Notes: generated from the sequence alone by a model not told the origin. Numbered from the stretch's first letter, positions 1-11,610 are shown. The stretch is 64,000 bases of DNA from Diplolepis rosae (GCA_030998225.1 JAPYXD010000755.1:1860001-1924000); one strand, 5' to 3'. Made by a program: numbers and translations.

Positions 1-650
1 AGTCAGGTAAATTTATAATCATCAACCAAAATTCTTAAAATAATGTGCCTTAATTCTACCTATTTCCATGTGCTTACAGAAAAATATTCATTTAGAATTT
101 TTGTTTCAAAATTATTCTTATTGAAACTAATTTTGGTCTTTGTCTTACCTGTGATACTTGATGTGTTTTTACCTTGTATTTTTTCTTATATATATATATA
201 TAATTGTCTAATGGTATGGGTCATAAATGATTTTGAAATAATTGTTACAATCACAGAAAATAAATTTTTTTTATTATACACACAAAGAAAATTATAAAAT
301 ATACAGAATTTTAGTAATGCAAGATTGGACAAGTCTGACTCAAGCGCAACATCTTGGTCAATCTTTTGCAATTTAAAATATTCTGTTAGTTAACAGACTT
401 GAAATAGAAGTTTCAAACCATACTGCATGAGCACATAAATTTTGCCTTACCCAATTGATCGTAATCAAATGGTGACCGTTCAACGAATCTAAAAACGATT
501 TATAGTCTCGTGTGCTGCTTTTTCTCGTTTTAACTCGAATTAAAACTTAGTCATCAATTTAGAATTAAAGAAGTACGAGATTAGACTGGCATGACTCAAG
601 CACAAAATCCTGTGTAATCCTTGTACTTTCAGAAATTCAGATAATAAAAT
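1..650. other. AT-rich sequence, no gene recognised
   Basis: Only short open frames with no recognisable motif and strong A/T bias. A short (TA)n run lies near 187-203. Nothing else can be supported. Confidence 0.5.
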
Positions 651-990
651 TTCAAATAAAATAAGTCTTTTGATCACTTAGGTTAGCCTCAACGTCAAAT
701 CCCTGCGTGACTCAACAGAATTTATTTTATTTTAGCACAGTTTGTACAAAATAACAAGAAATAAGGAAATTAAACAATTTTTCAAATAAAATAATTATTT
801 TATCATATAGGTTAGCCTCAAGGTCAGATCCCTTTGTGATTTGATAAAATTATTTTATTTTAACAAGATATATGTGTAAAATTTCAAATAAAATAAAATG
901 ATTATTTAATCACTCAAGTTAGCTTCAAGGTCAAATCCTTTCGTGATTTCATCAAATTTATTTCATTTTAACAAAATATGCGTGAAATCA
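651..990. repeat. Three diverged tandem-like repeat units
   Basis: Units begin near 651, 781 and 883. Each opens with TTCAAATAAAATAA and carries GGTTAGCCTCAAGGTCA-like and ATTTTATTTTAACA-like blocks in the same order. Unit length varies from about 130 to 100 bp, so this is an old local tandem duplication. No coding content. Confidence 0.7.
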
Positions 991-1106
991 GATAAATTAT
1001 AATTGCAATTTATTAATTTTTGATTCCTAGTAATTATAAAATTTTGATATCCCATTCACTGACTTTAAGTGTTTCCCGGCCAATGCACCCAAAAAGAGAT
1101 TGGGTA

Positions 1107-1500
1107 TGTTACGTCAGAAACGTAACATTTCTCTTCTTAAAAGATTTCCTCGTTTTATGTAAGGATCGAAAGGATCCTCTCTAAGGGATGAGGAGAAGTC
1201 AGTGATTGAGAATGGTTAATGATGTTAAATATATTTATTGACGATCAAATAAGAAATGAGTAAGCGCCATGGAATTGTAAATAGAATTGTATTACTGAAA
1301 TACCCTTGTAATTACCCTGAGTGAAATTTGCTTGGTGATTTATTGAGTCCAGTGGAGCGAAAGTGGTCAGTTGAGTCTTGGTTATAATCTTTGAGATAGT
1401 ACTTGTCGGATGGAAATTCGTAGTTCAGACGGTTGATCTAGTTGATTCTCGATCCTAGTTTCGAAGAGAGAATTTGGAAGGCGATTCCCCTTCACTTTCT
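1107..1500 (-). repeat. Antisense LTR remnant related to the solo LTR at 52,089
   Basis: Read on the minus strand, 1215-1107 matches the last ~100 bp of the LTR at 52,089-52,944: a TCCTCATCCCT block, a GGATC...CGATCCT block, AAAACGAGGAA, and a TGACGTAACA end. Similarity fades beyond about 1,250, and the left limit of 1,500 is a guess. No coding region is attached, so it may be a solo or truncated LTR. Confidence 0.55.
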
Positions 1501-1628
1501 AAAGTCGTTGAACTCAGCGTCGAGTAAGAATTTGTCTGAGTAGCGGTAAAATCTGATGAGGCTGGACTGAACTCGTAGTGTAGAGATAATGAAACTTGAC
1601 CAGACTCGCGGCGTAGAGATGATGGTAT

Positions 1629-1857
1629 TCTTTCATTTCTACACACTTATAATGTGTATTCTTGATGTATATAGGGAAAGTGTAAATGAAAATCAAAAAT
1701 ATGACTGGTAATAACTAAATTGTCAACAGTGATGATTAAAAAGTCGATAATTTTCTCTGTTGACAATTTAGTTATTACCAGTCATATTTTTGATTTTCAT
1801 TTACACTTTCCCTATATACATCAAGAATACACATTATAAGTGTGGAGAAATGAAAGA
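1629..1857. repeat. Near-perfect hairpin, ~100-bp arms
   Basis: Left arm 1629-1729 is the reverse complement of right arm 1757-1857 with few mismatches; the loop is 27 bp. The stretch just downstream (1858-2000) holds further small palindromes (AAACGGATTTTCCGTTT, CACACTTAAAGTGTG). Probably a small palindromic MITE; no target duplication was found. Confidence 0.75.
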
Positions 1858-2032
1858 ATACACACTTCAAACGTTTCACTTTAAACGGATTTTCCGTTTA
1901 AAACGACACACTTTATCCGTTTAAAAATTAACACACCGGGAAACGTTTTAAATCTGTGACAAGCGATTTACACACTTAAAGTGTGGAAATTTACGCACAT
2001 GATTTTGCCGTGTTACTCTACCCAATATCTGT

Positions 2033-2602
2033 TTAAATTTTGAACTTTTTGAGTCTTGAAAGGATGTTTGCTAGTTTTTTATGTAAGTTATTAATTTTTG
2101 CTCGGAGAGTTTTATTATCGTTTAATAATTTTTTGTTGTCTCTAAGACATTTGCGTAAATTTTTTTGTATTCGTTTCTTTCCTAACATAGCTAGTTTTGG
2201 TTCGAAGTTCTTATTCAAATCTTTTTGATTTTTTTCTAATTCAATTACTTCTTTTTGTCGTGCCCGTGAGTTTATTGCCATTCATTTTGTTGCTTACGAC
2301 AAGCTCGCTTTTCTCGATCCGATAATTGTACAATCGATTTACGTTTCCCTTCTATCTTCTTTTTTTCATTTCTTGCTCTTTCCTTTTGACAGTAATTTTC
2401 ATAAGTTTCTGGTTCATTTCGTATCTTTTGTCTTCTTAATTTTTCAGCAATACGATTTTGTTCTAAACGACGTTTTTGCACTTCAGAATTGCATTTGTTT
2501 TTATAATTCACATTTTTTTTCTTTGGTAAGTGTTGATTTTTAGCACTTTTTTTGTCAATATTTTCAGGTAATTTTTTGTTCGTAGTATTGGGGCCATCTT
2601 CG
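2033..2602 (-). pseudogene. Lys/Arg-rich coiled-coil ORF, frameshifted
   Basis: Two overlapping minus-strand frames make one Lys/Arg-rich protein: the first runs from about 2602 to 2272, the second from 2281 to 2033. The first is dense in RRLEQNR, KLRRQKIR and KRACRKQQ-type basic blocks; the second is a leucine/asparagine-spaced coiled coil. The switch falls in 2272-2281. Upstream, a run of nine T followed by AG (minus strand) could be a splice acceptor. I do not recognise the family. Similar basic proteins occur in insect transposons, but no TIR was found here. Confidence 0.35.
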
Positions 2603-3224
2603 ATAAAAAAAAATTATGATCAATTATTCAAATAATTTTATTAATAATTAAATATATTTATACTTTTTTACACGTTACTGACAACCACGGTTCTGAAATT
2701 TTAAATTTAAATAGCAACTATAATTAGTTAGTTATGAATTTGATAATATCCAATTACCGTATAATTTAGGTTGGTAATAAGTACAAAAATACCATAACAA
2801 GATAAAAAAAATCAATAGTTAACTAAGTTTACCAAAACCACGGTACTGACCAGTAAATTTATGACATCTTTCTAAAAATTGACTTTTAAAATGACACAAA
2901 CTCGTTGCACTATTCCATAAACGTAATGTTTGTAAACATGACTCAGATGACGCATTTTCAATATGGCTAGCTGGTTGTTTCATTAATCTTGAAGTAGATG
3001 GCGCTCGACTCATATGAATTCAAACTAAAAAATTCGCTTAAATCTAGGGACAAAAGTTATTAAGCTAGAATTCAATGTTAAATAAATATATTGAAAAAAA
3101 AATTGCCAATTTTTTTAAGTTTGATTATATGCATTAGGATTTATGGGTTAATTAGTTTGAATCATTTATTGCGACAAGAAAAATAATGAATTTATAGGTA
3201 AATTCTAAGAATGGACATGACACG
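2603..3224. other. AT-rich sequence; one unrecognised short minus-strand ORF
   Basis: A 64-codon minus-strand frame lies at 2819-3013, beginning with an MSRAPSTSRLM-like segment. It has no domain I recognise and could be chance. The rest is low-complexity AT. Confidence 0.3.
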
Positions 3225-3442
3225 TTACTGACATTTAACCGGCATACTGTAAATTTTCTCTGGTCTGCAAGTTATATTATACCTCCAACAGTTTTTTACC
3301 GCTGAAATTTTTGCGCAACGTGTAACGATTTTGCAAAATATTTTACAGATTTTGTTGTTGCGGAAATTCGAAAATTTTACATGCATTCTGAACGAATGGT
3401 TGATTGTGATTATTCGCAAGTCGAAACAATGTTACAGAATAC
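3225..3442. repeat. Left fragment of the 42-kb foldback family, split by a MITE
   Basis: The reverse complement of this stretch matches 42,500-42,700: shared TTTCGACTTGCGAA, AATGCATGTAAAA, CGCAACAA and TTTTGCAAAA blocks. The matching continuation is at 4161-4300, beyond the MITE at 3443-4160, so the MITE inserted into a pre-existing repeat. Confidence 0.6.
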
Positions 3443-4160
3443 TATATTACGTGCTTAGGCGCACAATGAGGGTTATTGCGTGACGAGCGACAATGCTCGC
3501 AGAAGATCGAAGCCAAGGCGTAGTCGAGGCGTAGGTGAGACGAAGGCGAGACAAAGCCGAGGCGCGATCAGTCCTGCGAGCATTGTCGCGAGTCTCGTAA
3601 TTTCCCGAATTGTGTGCATTGGCACGTATTCTATTTTATGTGCCACCGGCGCGCATACTCGTTTTTTCGCTACAGTTAACAGTAGCGCAATGTAGTATAT
3701 TGAGATACAGAGGAATGAAATGTAAAAATTGAACTCCGCATGCGCCTATAGCCATGCAACGAAGCACAATCTTCTTCTTATTCTTCTTCTTCTTCGTACA
3801 GCGTTAGCACTTTACTGGCAAAGTCTTGCACATTTGAACTGCGCTTGCGTCTATTAAAATCCATTACTACTACACATGATCGATGCAATCAAAATGGCCG
3901 GGACTAGTCGTGGCATATCAAGTGTAATGACTAGCGCCGCAAACAACTACAATACTAGATTAGATTCGAGTGCACGCATAAAAACTCCTATACGGACCGA
4001 AGTCACATAAAATAGAATACGTGTCAATGCACACAATTCGGGAAATTACGAGACTCGCGACAATGCTCGCAGGACTGATCGCGCCTCGGCTTCGATCTCC
4101 TGCGAGCATTGTCGCTCGTCACGCAATAACCCTCATTGTGCGCCTAGGAACGTAATATAC
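3443..4160. mobile_element. MITE family A, copy 1 (complete)
   Basis: Non-coding element with long inverted ends: left begins TATATTACGTGCTTAGGCGC, right ends with its complement near 4160. The arms share more than 100 bp, including GCGTGACGAGCGACAATGC and GCATTGTCGCGAGTCTCG. The left arm carries a GC-rich ~12-bp minisatellite (about 3510-3570); the right arm has lost most of it. The core has a CTTCTTCTT tract and AATGGCCGGGACTA. Two relatives are at 7,925 and 43,293. Confidence 0.8.
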
Positions 4161-4300
4161 TATTTCGTACTCTTGAATATTTTACGAATAAACAGGTGAA
4201 ATTTATTTCTCATTGTTAAAAATAACATACTTATTTTTCCACACAAGACATCGAAAACACCCTCAAATCGTCCTTCATTTAATATATTTCTTAAAATTTT
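4161..4300. repeat. Right fragment of the 42-kb foldback family
   Basis: Reverse-complement match to 42,400-42,540, including the block CGAAAACACCCTCAAATCGTCC. Together with 3225-3442 it is one copy split by the MITE. Confidence 0.65.
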
Positions 4301-5929
4301 AATGAATACGAATTATAAGAGAAACTCGTCAATTAAATAAGTAATTAATCTGGAATTCTGGATAATAATATTTTGTTATTAGTTGTAATTTGCATTGCAT
4401 TACTTGCATTTTCCTTACATTTCTTTATGAAGTTTTGCCCGCTGTAAATTCAGTCTGTTCAAATAATGTCCGTTTTTAAATAAAAGTGGTATACAAAAAG
4501 TGAAATTGGTTTTCCTACAAACATATATTTTTACCACCAGGCTTTTACAAATATAGACGGTTAATTGTATTTTCATAGCACCCCCATAGTAATGTCGTAG
4601 GAAACATTTGTCAATAACACATCCATCGGATTTACCGAAATTTATACATAATTGACCTAAGATGCGACCGCAAAACGCTAAGATTTTCTTTGCATTCAAA
4701 ATGAGCCTACTGACAGAGCAAAATCTGCAGCATAACAGATCATTCGTATTGAGACCTTCCATTCCCTTACTACCTCTCCATTACAGCAGCATAGTGTATG
4801 CATCAAATGTAGCATTCTGAAAGACGCGTTTAGGCTGCTTTCTTGCACCACGCCATTATAAGACGACACAGCATATCATGCTCAAATAAATGTGTCACTA
4901 CTCATGACTTGAAAATAACATGTGGGAATATTTATTGGGTTGGTGTAGAATATATTTGGCCAACAAGTTGATCACACCAATGCAAATTTATTTACAGTCT
5001 ACTTAGCGAAGTTGAAAATTAACATTGAGTACTGCTTACACAAAAATTATTAACACTAATGCAAAATCCTTACCTTCGTTTTTTTAGTAATAAGGAAATG
5101 AACTTCAAGTGGCTCACTGACATCACGAACCAAACAAACAAAAATTCTCGGGTTAACGGTTTTCTGATGAAAATGATCTTAACACAGAAAAATGTTGTAA
5201 AAACTAAAAGAAGTAGAATAATATTACAAAATAAAAGCAATTTATCCGAATAACACTTGGCACGTGATACAATAAAACCTAACATTCAACGAAATAGAGG
5301 TATTCTTTCTGTAATCCCAAAAATGTATTCCGCAATTTTCAGCCATCGATAATATTTTCCAAGAGTTCATGCGTATAAATATTACGTAAACCCTGAAAAT
5401 TTTTTTTACGAATTTCGAATTCTGTATTTTTAATGTGATGCGCAGCGATAAAATTTTCTATTCACAGTTATTAGAAAAATTTCGAAGAAACTTGCTGTCA
5501 CACCAACGCTCCAACGCATGGCACTGCGATGTTGCCTCTATTGACAGAAGTCTGCGGCGTCTTTAATGACTGACTGAATGCTCATTCATGGCAGAATCGT
5601 GTTCAACACGTGATTGCGAAAAAAAACACGACAAGATGTACCCCATATTTCTGTGTTATTCCGACATGACATTTTAACGCGTTAATCACACGTAAATGCA
5701 CAATGAATAGTACACTAGAAATACTCAACAAATCTTTTTCGTGAATAAACACAAATAAGTATCAATCATTGATACATATAAGTCTCTCATTTCAATTGAC
5801 GAAATGTTGAGCTCAATCTTTTGCTATCGGGGACTTCATACTCCAGAAGTAACTGAAAATTTGCCAAGTATAAAATTTTTTTCCAATTTGACATTAGTCA
5901 TCATTGCTGCCTTCGTTTATAACTCTTGT
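4301..5929. other. AT-rich sequence, no gene recognised
   Basis: Open frames at 4415-4762 (minus) and 5059-5285 (both strands) are short, overlap each other and show no motif. Nothing else supportable. Confidence 0.5.
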
Positions 5930-6080
5930 CGGTTCTTCATTGATAAACAATTTACTGAGAATTTTTACAATTTTTCGAATCCCGAATTTTGCATCAAACA
6001 ATCTTCAAAAATTCACAATCATTTCTTCTATTGGAAAAAACATCCGTGATTTTTTTCGAAATTTACCTATGACTAGTTTA
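5930..6080. repeat. Copy of the sequence flanking the 42-kb foldback
   Basis: Matches 42,830-43,020 in direct orientation: TTCTTCTATTGGAAAAAACA, then TGATTTTTTTC, then ATGACTAGTTTAGCT. It shows that the unit around 42 kb extends past its palindromic arms. Confidence 0.6.
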
Positions 6081-6354
6081 GCTCAAGGGGAGAAGTCCAT
6101 GCAAACGCCTCAAAATCAGTCATATTTTAAAAATGTTTTTGAAGGTGATAAAATAAATTTATTGTTTTAAATTTTTGACGTAACTTTATTTAATCTTCCT
6201 AAAGTATAAGTTTTTTTTTCCTTTCAAAATGGCGGCTCAGGATAATTTTCCGTCTGTCGTCTTCGGCGCGAAGTCAAAAAGTGCTCTATTTATCACACAT
6301 TAACCATTGATCTGAAACAAAAAAATTGAATTTCTTTCTTTTTATAACATATTA

Positions 6355-6515
6355 ACGGGAAGGATAAACCTATAACGCTAAAAAAATAATAAAATTCAAT
6401 ATACAATAAGCCTTTGAAAAATAACTTAAAATTTTGGGCTATTTTTGCGACATTTTTAACTCCCAAAAAGTATTTTATTAACGCGAAATATCTAAAATTT
6501 TAGGTTTATCCTCCC
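6355..6515. mobile_element. Small MITE with ~17-bp inverted ends
   Basis: CGGGAAGGATAAACCTA at 6355-6371 faces TAGGTTTATCCTCCCG at 6500-6515, with AT-rich filler between. Length about 160 bp. Flanks are TTAA-like on the left and ATAA on the right, so the target duplication is unclear. Confidence 0.6.
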
Positions 6516-7039
6516 GATAATAATGTAGGGAAAAGCCTCTCAAAATTTCAGACAAATCACGTAAATACGGACATGTCGTTTTCAAAATTTAAAGAATTAT
6601 TTTCAACTTGTTGGAATAATAAATATTGTTTTTTCGTCTTTGACAACGACAGTAAAATTAATCAAGGAGGATATTGTAAATGCTTTGATTGCTTCATAAA
6701 TTTGAGAAATTAATAAAAAAGTGTATCCTTATATTTTATGGAACTAATAGAACTTTACACTCCGATGAAACAAGATGTCTTTGAGGAATGAGAACTTTCA
6801 TAAAAATAAAACGGATATTTCGCGGTAAATTGCTATGGCTAGTGATGCAGTTCGACGCAAACATAAGTTAATAAAATTGGACAAGGAAACACTTGAACAG
6901 ACACTGAATAATACTTTTTCATAATACGAACGTAAAATGGAGCGTTTCTCATGCATGCGCAGCAAACAAGAAATTCCTCATTTCGAGCGATGTTTTAGGA
7001 AAAGTTAAAAATGTGCACATTTAATAGTGTTAACATGAA

Positions 7040-7500
7040 ATTTTCATTATACACGGTGACCCATTTTAATCTATAATCCCAAATATCTTCTAAAATACTT
7101 TATCTACGAAAAAATGGTTCGGACAAAGGTTGACCAGGACCAAGGGGGACGTTTGACTGTACCATCAATTTTGACCTTGACATCAATTTTGTAGGTCAAA
7201 TGGAGGTAACACCCTTTTCTCAAATAAAAACCCCTATTTTTGACTGCGGATTTGAAAAGAGCGGGAAATTTCACGTCAAAAATGACCTGTGGAAAAATGG
7301 TTTTTGTGACTTGGAAAGGTAAAAAATTAAGGTCAAATGTCTGAGAAACAACCAGATGCCCTTTTTCTGAAATGTCTTGGTTTTTCGGGGTAAACAAACG
7401 TTCAAGATGTTTCACAAAAGTCGATGCAATGTTAAGGTGTACATCACCTTGACCATCATGACCTTCAGGTCAATTTCTATGACCTTATAGCAATGCACAA
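7040..7500. repeat. Repeat rich in AGGTCA/TGACCT half-sites
   Basis: Opens with GGTGACCCATTTTAATCTA and contains roughly nine AGGTCA/TGACC(T) hexamers, including TGACCTTCAGGTCA near 7460. A 103-codon minus-strand frame (7104-7415) spans it but shows no domain. More likely a transposon end or repeat than a gene. Confidence 0.4.
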
Positions 7501-7924
7501 ATTTGTTTGATTCCAACCATTTCTTTTTTAAACAAGTGAAAAACAAAACTCAACTATCCAAAAGTTTTTGCTCAGCGACCCAGAACAAGAGAAGTTCTGA
7601 TGGAAAGGATTCGGAGTGCTTGCGAAGACATCTTTCGAGAAACTTTGCTGAAAACTGTGGACGGTTTTGAAAGACGTCTACGTTTGTGTCTTCAAGCCAA
7701 TGGAGAGCACTTCGAACAGTTACTCCGTGGCTGATTGGAACACTGGTAGGAATGGTGAGAGGCAAGGGGAACCCACGACAAGGAAGCACCCCAAAGGAAA
7801 CAGAACTTACTACATCTACGCCGTTGTTTCTGGGTAATGCTAAAAGTAAGGACAAACCGTCTTTTTTTTGTAAATAGTCACAGAGAAGTGACATTGTCAA
7901 GATTGTCACTTTTATAACTACATA
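7501..7924. other. Unrecognised sequence with overlapping ORFs
   Basis: A 119-codon minus-strand frame (7550-7909) and a shorter plus-strand one overlap. Neither shows a motif I recognise. A short inverted motif, AAGTGACATTGTC / GATTGTCACTT, lies at 7886-7911 and may mark a repeat end. Confidence 0.3.
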
Positions 7925-8476
7925 GTTACAGCTGAGAGTAAAGCAATGTTGTATATTCCGTTACAGAGGAATACAATGTAGAAATTGAACTGCGCATGCG
8001 CATTATAGTCTTACAGCGGAACGCAATCTTTTTCATATTCTTCTTCTTCTCACTTCTTCTTCGTACATCGTTAGCACTGACTACTACACAAGACCGATAA
8101 AATCAAAATGGCCGGGACTAATCGCCAATTTGCGCCCGCTTCGTACAACTAGCGCAGCAAACAACTACAATAAGTACTAGATTAGATTCCAATGTACGCA
8201 TAAAAACTCGTATCCACACCACAGTCACATAAAATAGAATATGTGCCAATGCACACAATTCGGGACATTGCGAGACTCGCGACAATGCTCGCAGGACTGA
8301 TCGCGCCTCGGATTCGTCTTGGCTTTGTCTCGGCTTTGCCTCAGTTACGTCTCGGCTACGCCTCGACTATGCCTCACCTACGCCTCGACTACGCCTTGGC
8401 TTCGATCTCCTGCGAACATTGTCGCTCGTCACGCAATCACCCTGATTGTGTGCCTAGGCACAGAATATACTATTAT
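7925..8476. mobile_element. MITE family A, copy 2 (left end lost) with minisatellite
   Basis: Aligns with the interior and right arm of copy 1 (AAATTGAACTGCGCATGCGC, CTTCTTC tract, AATGGCCGGGACTA, CAATGCACACAATTCGGGA). The right arm holds a GC-rich minisatellite at about 8298-8405 built of 11-12-bp units like CTACGCCTCGA, which is much longer than in copy 1. The left terminal repeat is missing. Confidence 0.75.
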
Positions 8477-8899
8477 GGATCGTGCAAAAATTATTGATGA
8501 TCTCGAAATAAGGAAACCAGTTAATTCTATTAAAAAAGTGCAAAGTAAAGATAAAGAAAATATTGATGATGACGATGATGAGGATAATGATGATAATGTA
8601 AGATTCCAATAATTCAGAATTTTCGAATGTCAATGATACTGAAAATGATAAATACGAAAACATCTTCTACTTCATGGGATGATAATATTAAACATTATCT
8701 CATATTGTTATATGAAAGAAGTAAAGATCTCGATAATATAAATGATGTACGGAAATTAACCAAAGATAGATTGATAATTAGGAATTCACCGATAAGTTTT
8801 AGTCAGGACTATATTCTGTCAAAAAGGTACCGTGAATTGCACAATAAAACACAAAAAATTTATTATTCATCCAAATTTATTTTATCGCCCTCAAAGTAG
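8475..8899 (+). pseudogene. Acidic + SANT/MADF-like ORF, broken
   Basis: An ATG at 8475 opens 41 codons ending in a long Asp/Asn run (DDDDDEDNDDN). A GTAAGA follows at 8598 and a TTCAG at 8613-8617, too close together for a normal intron. In another frame 8627-8899 reads ...STSWDDNIKHYLILLYERS..., the Trp-plus-leucine pattern of a trihelix/SANT or MADF DNA-binding domain as found in Harbinger-type elements and host regulators. The frame then runs into a mariner tail. Family assignment is tentative. Confidence 0.3.
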
Positions 8900-9130
8900 G
8901 CCCCTTCCGAAATAATACACTTATGCCAACGAATAATTCAATCATCAAAAGATTTTTTAAACGCATTTTCCGGAATCGACTTCAGTTCTCGCCGCGAATT
9001 CTCTTTCATATCTTTTATTGACTGAAAACGGGTGCTTCGAAGTGGTAATTTGAATTTTGGAAAGAGAAAAAAGTCGGCCAGAGCCATATTAGGTCAATAT
9101 GGTGGTTGTTCGATGATATTCCTTGCGTTT
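8862..9130 (-). pseudogene. Mariner transposase C-terminal fragment
   Basis: On the minus strand this reads as a mariner tail: an ADFFLFPK-like block, LPLRSTRFQSIKDMKENS, then RWHKCIISEGAYFEGD and a stop near 8880. That is the region just after the last catalytic Asp. One or more in-frame stops interrupt it (for example where a Trp is expected before IIRWH). The N-terminus and catalytic core are absent; sequence upstream (9135-9400) is unrelated. Confidence 0.7.
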
Positions 9131-9734
9131 TACTAGAACTCTTATTTTAAAAAATTCCTGAAGAATTTCTTATAAGTTCTGATGATCTTGAAAATTATAG
9201 AAAAATTACTCTCGCAATGAAGGCTCATAAAAAACCTTATAAAGCAGCTAATGACGTTCGTGATAGTAAGTCTTTTAAATATAAACATTTTATTGAAAAA
9301 ATAATCCCCGCATCCCTTTCTAGAAATGATGATAGACAAAGTAAAAGACAAGATATATCAGGTTGATGTATGATATCCCAGCATATGGTTGCTAGACAGG
9401 CAAGTCAATTGGATTAGATTTACTGGGATGATAGTTACACTGCGTTAAGCACAATAAAGCTACGCTTATTGAAACACCATATACAGATTTTTAATTTAAA
9501 AAAATCATCATTTTAGAGTGGCTTACCCATGCTTTTATAAAATGACTAAGAAAAATTCATTTCTTAGAAAAGCGAAGAAATTTTTATGGAACATGTTTTT
9601 ACATACCCTAAAGTTCCTATATTATTTCTACTATATTAGGAATACACAAATAATGGAAAATATAAGATTTATATCAATTTTATATTATTTTATATTAAAC
9701 ATTTAACAAAGAAGAAAAAAATTGTAAACATTTT

Positions 9735-9966
9735 ACAAGCTGAACCACAACAAATGAAAAACATACAATCTACTACCACTGAAGAGAATGAACGCAAAAA
9801 GCATCGTGAGCAACTTGAAAGTAGACTGGCTCTGGATATTTTATTGAACTTTCAAGAAGCTGTTAAAAGCAAAAGTTTTGTAATATCGAACAGTGACAAT
9901 CAAGGACTCTTTGAGTATTGGCTTCAGTGTAGAAAATTTTATGGTGCATCTATTATATATTCATAG
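9735..9966 (+). CDS. Possible upstream exon of the 10-kb gene
   Basis: Open frame containing ...TEENERKKHREQLESRLALDILLNFQEAV..., a charged helix. The frame is closed on the 5' side by stops; TTTTACAAG just before 9738 could be an acceptor. Several GT sites could serve as a phase-1 donor and I cannot choose between them. Included because it shares strand and style with the exons that follow. Confidence 0.3.
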
Positions 9967-10026
9967 AATCACATTCGTTAATATATTAATTGTATATAAC
10001 TAGCTTTTCTGATATTCTAAACTTAG

Positions 10027-10874
10027 GGAAAAATATGGATAGAAATAATGCAGACGAATATCCTAATAATGATGACATAGACGTTGCAAGAGAGGAGATG
10101 GATGGAGTCGCTCATGTGAACCAAAAGAACAACAGGGATCCATTTCTACCTTTGGTTGGTAATCAAGATAATGATGCAGTACTACTTGAACTTGTAGTTG
10201 AAGGTGACGATATAATTAACATGATTTTTTACATTTTCCAATAATTATCTTATACACAGGTAGAGACTCTATTCATAATTCTCTCAAGCAACTGTTAGCC
10301 ACTAACGATGACAGTGGCATTGATCTTGACAATGAAAATACAATGCTTTTGAATATGACTACTCCTACTGATGACCATGCGATCGACGAGCCAATGGATA
10401 TGAATGCAAATTCATGTAATTGTGAAAATGCAGAAGGACTTGTGCTTGACTTCAGTCTTTCCAAAGGTATAATAAAACACTTACACATTTACAGTGATTT
10501 TATTAATTTCAGTAGTACTTATAACGAACAATTAACTGTTTGACAGATGATAGGAAGTTCAGCAAAAAAACTGCTTCTAACTCCCATACAAATGTAGCAA
10601 TCATACCAAATGCCGAAAAAGATTTCGTTGACAACTCAGCCCAACAAAAAGTTTTAGAGGAGATGGATAAAATTACTGAAAAGCAAGACGCGACATCTGA
10701 TATCACTAAAGGTATACTATAATTTTCAATATTTCATTTTGTTTGTATAAAACTACTTTTAAATGATGATTTGCTTGTTTAGATGATCATGCTGCACAGG
10801 AAGGAAACGAAAAAACTAAGAATGTTAGAACGATTTTCAATGAAGTCTTACCTTGTGCACAAGAAACTGTATAA
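10027..10874 (+). pseudogene. Four spliced exons of an unrecognised acidic gene
   Basis: Four exons are visible: 10027-10203, 10260-10466, 10547-10711 and 10783-10874, separated by introns of 56, 80 and 71 bp with GT/AG ends. Every junction is phase 1 (…AAAG|gt … ag|ATGAT…), and each exon length equals 2+3n+1, so splicing keeps one frame throughout. The protein is Asp/Asn/Glu-rich and probably disordered. Two exons begin DD after the junction, which suggests exon duplication. The frame ends at TAA 10872-10874, but the same frame continues past it (see next entry), so that stop may be a lesion. No start codon was identified. Function unknown. Confidence 0.55.
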
Positions 10875-11045
10875 AATAAAAGTAAGCAAAAAAAAGTTTC
10901 ACCTGTTTTAACGTCTGAAGAATGGCTGGCATACCGCACAAAAATTAAAGAAGAGAAAGAAAATAAAGAGACACAAGTTTAGGAAAGGAAAAGACTCCGA
11001 CTAGAAAAAAGAAAGAAAAAGAAGAGGAGAAGAAAGAGGAGCAAA
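10875..11045 (+). pseudogene. In-frame continuation: Lys/Glu-rich tail
   Basis: After the TAA at 10872 the same frame runs on with KKVSPVLTSEEWLAYRTKI, then a Lys/Glu/Arg-rich helix broken by a TAG near 10979. The VLTSEEW-type motif plus charged tail recalls the C-termini of pogo/Tigger-class (DDE_1) transposases, but no catalytic domain is present. A polyadenylation-like AATAAAAATAT lies near 11,200. Confidence 0.35.
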
Positions 11046-11229
11046 CTAAATTAGAAGTACTCATTACCAGAAGTAACTCATAGAAATGTTCACTTGAAGT
11101 ATTAATGTAAAAGTTACTAGTTTATTAATTATAAGTAAATGTTTGATCAAGATATGAGTTGTTATGAAATTTTGATGTATTTTATAATAATTAATGAGAA
11201 ATAAAAATATAATTCAGTAAAAAAATATT

Positions 11230-11610
11230 TTGTCAAATATTTATTCACTCATGCTTCTCTTACTATATGTTATTATTCTGTGCTAAGTACTTGAGTGTAT
11301 TTATTTATTTTTACTGACAATAAAAATATTTCGCTTAAAATAGTGTCCAACTACTGGTACCAGTATTTTGGAACACAAGGACATCCTTGTTTCGCTGGTC
11401 CAGGTACTGGGATATTGTAACGCTAAACATTTACATCAAATTCATGATGTTTATTAATTAAAATGTCTCTTTCTTTAATTTATAACATAAAATAGATTAA
11501 TATTATTTGATATAACAAAGTTTTGTTGCCACTCTTGCGATTTGTTTGTGTAAACTCTTTTTAAATGCATATAGCGTCTTTAGGTGTCCAGTTATTGGTA
11601 CTTTTACTTT
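11230..11610. other. AT-rich spacer, no gene recognised
   Basis: A GTCCA(A/G)(C/T)TA(C/T)TGGTAC motif occurs twice (near 11,343 and 11,587), perhaps a short repeat. Otherwise nothing. Confidence 0.4.

Noticed and set aside
3780..3800. Regulatory meaning of the CTTCTTCTT tract
   Set aside because: Simple repeat shared by MITE copies; no independent support.
7550..7909. 119-codon minus-strand gene
   Set aside because: No motif, overlapping ORF on the other strand, and repeat-like borders; kept only as unrecognised sequence.
8598..8617. A 20-bp intron between GTAAGA and TTCAG
   Set aside because: Far shorter than any workable insect intron; more likely a frameshifted pseudogene.
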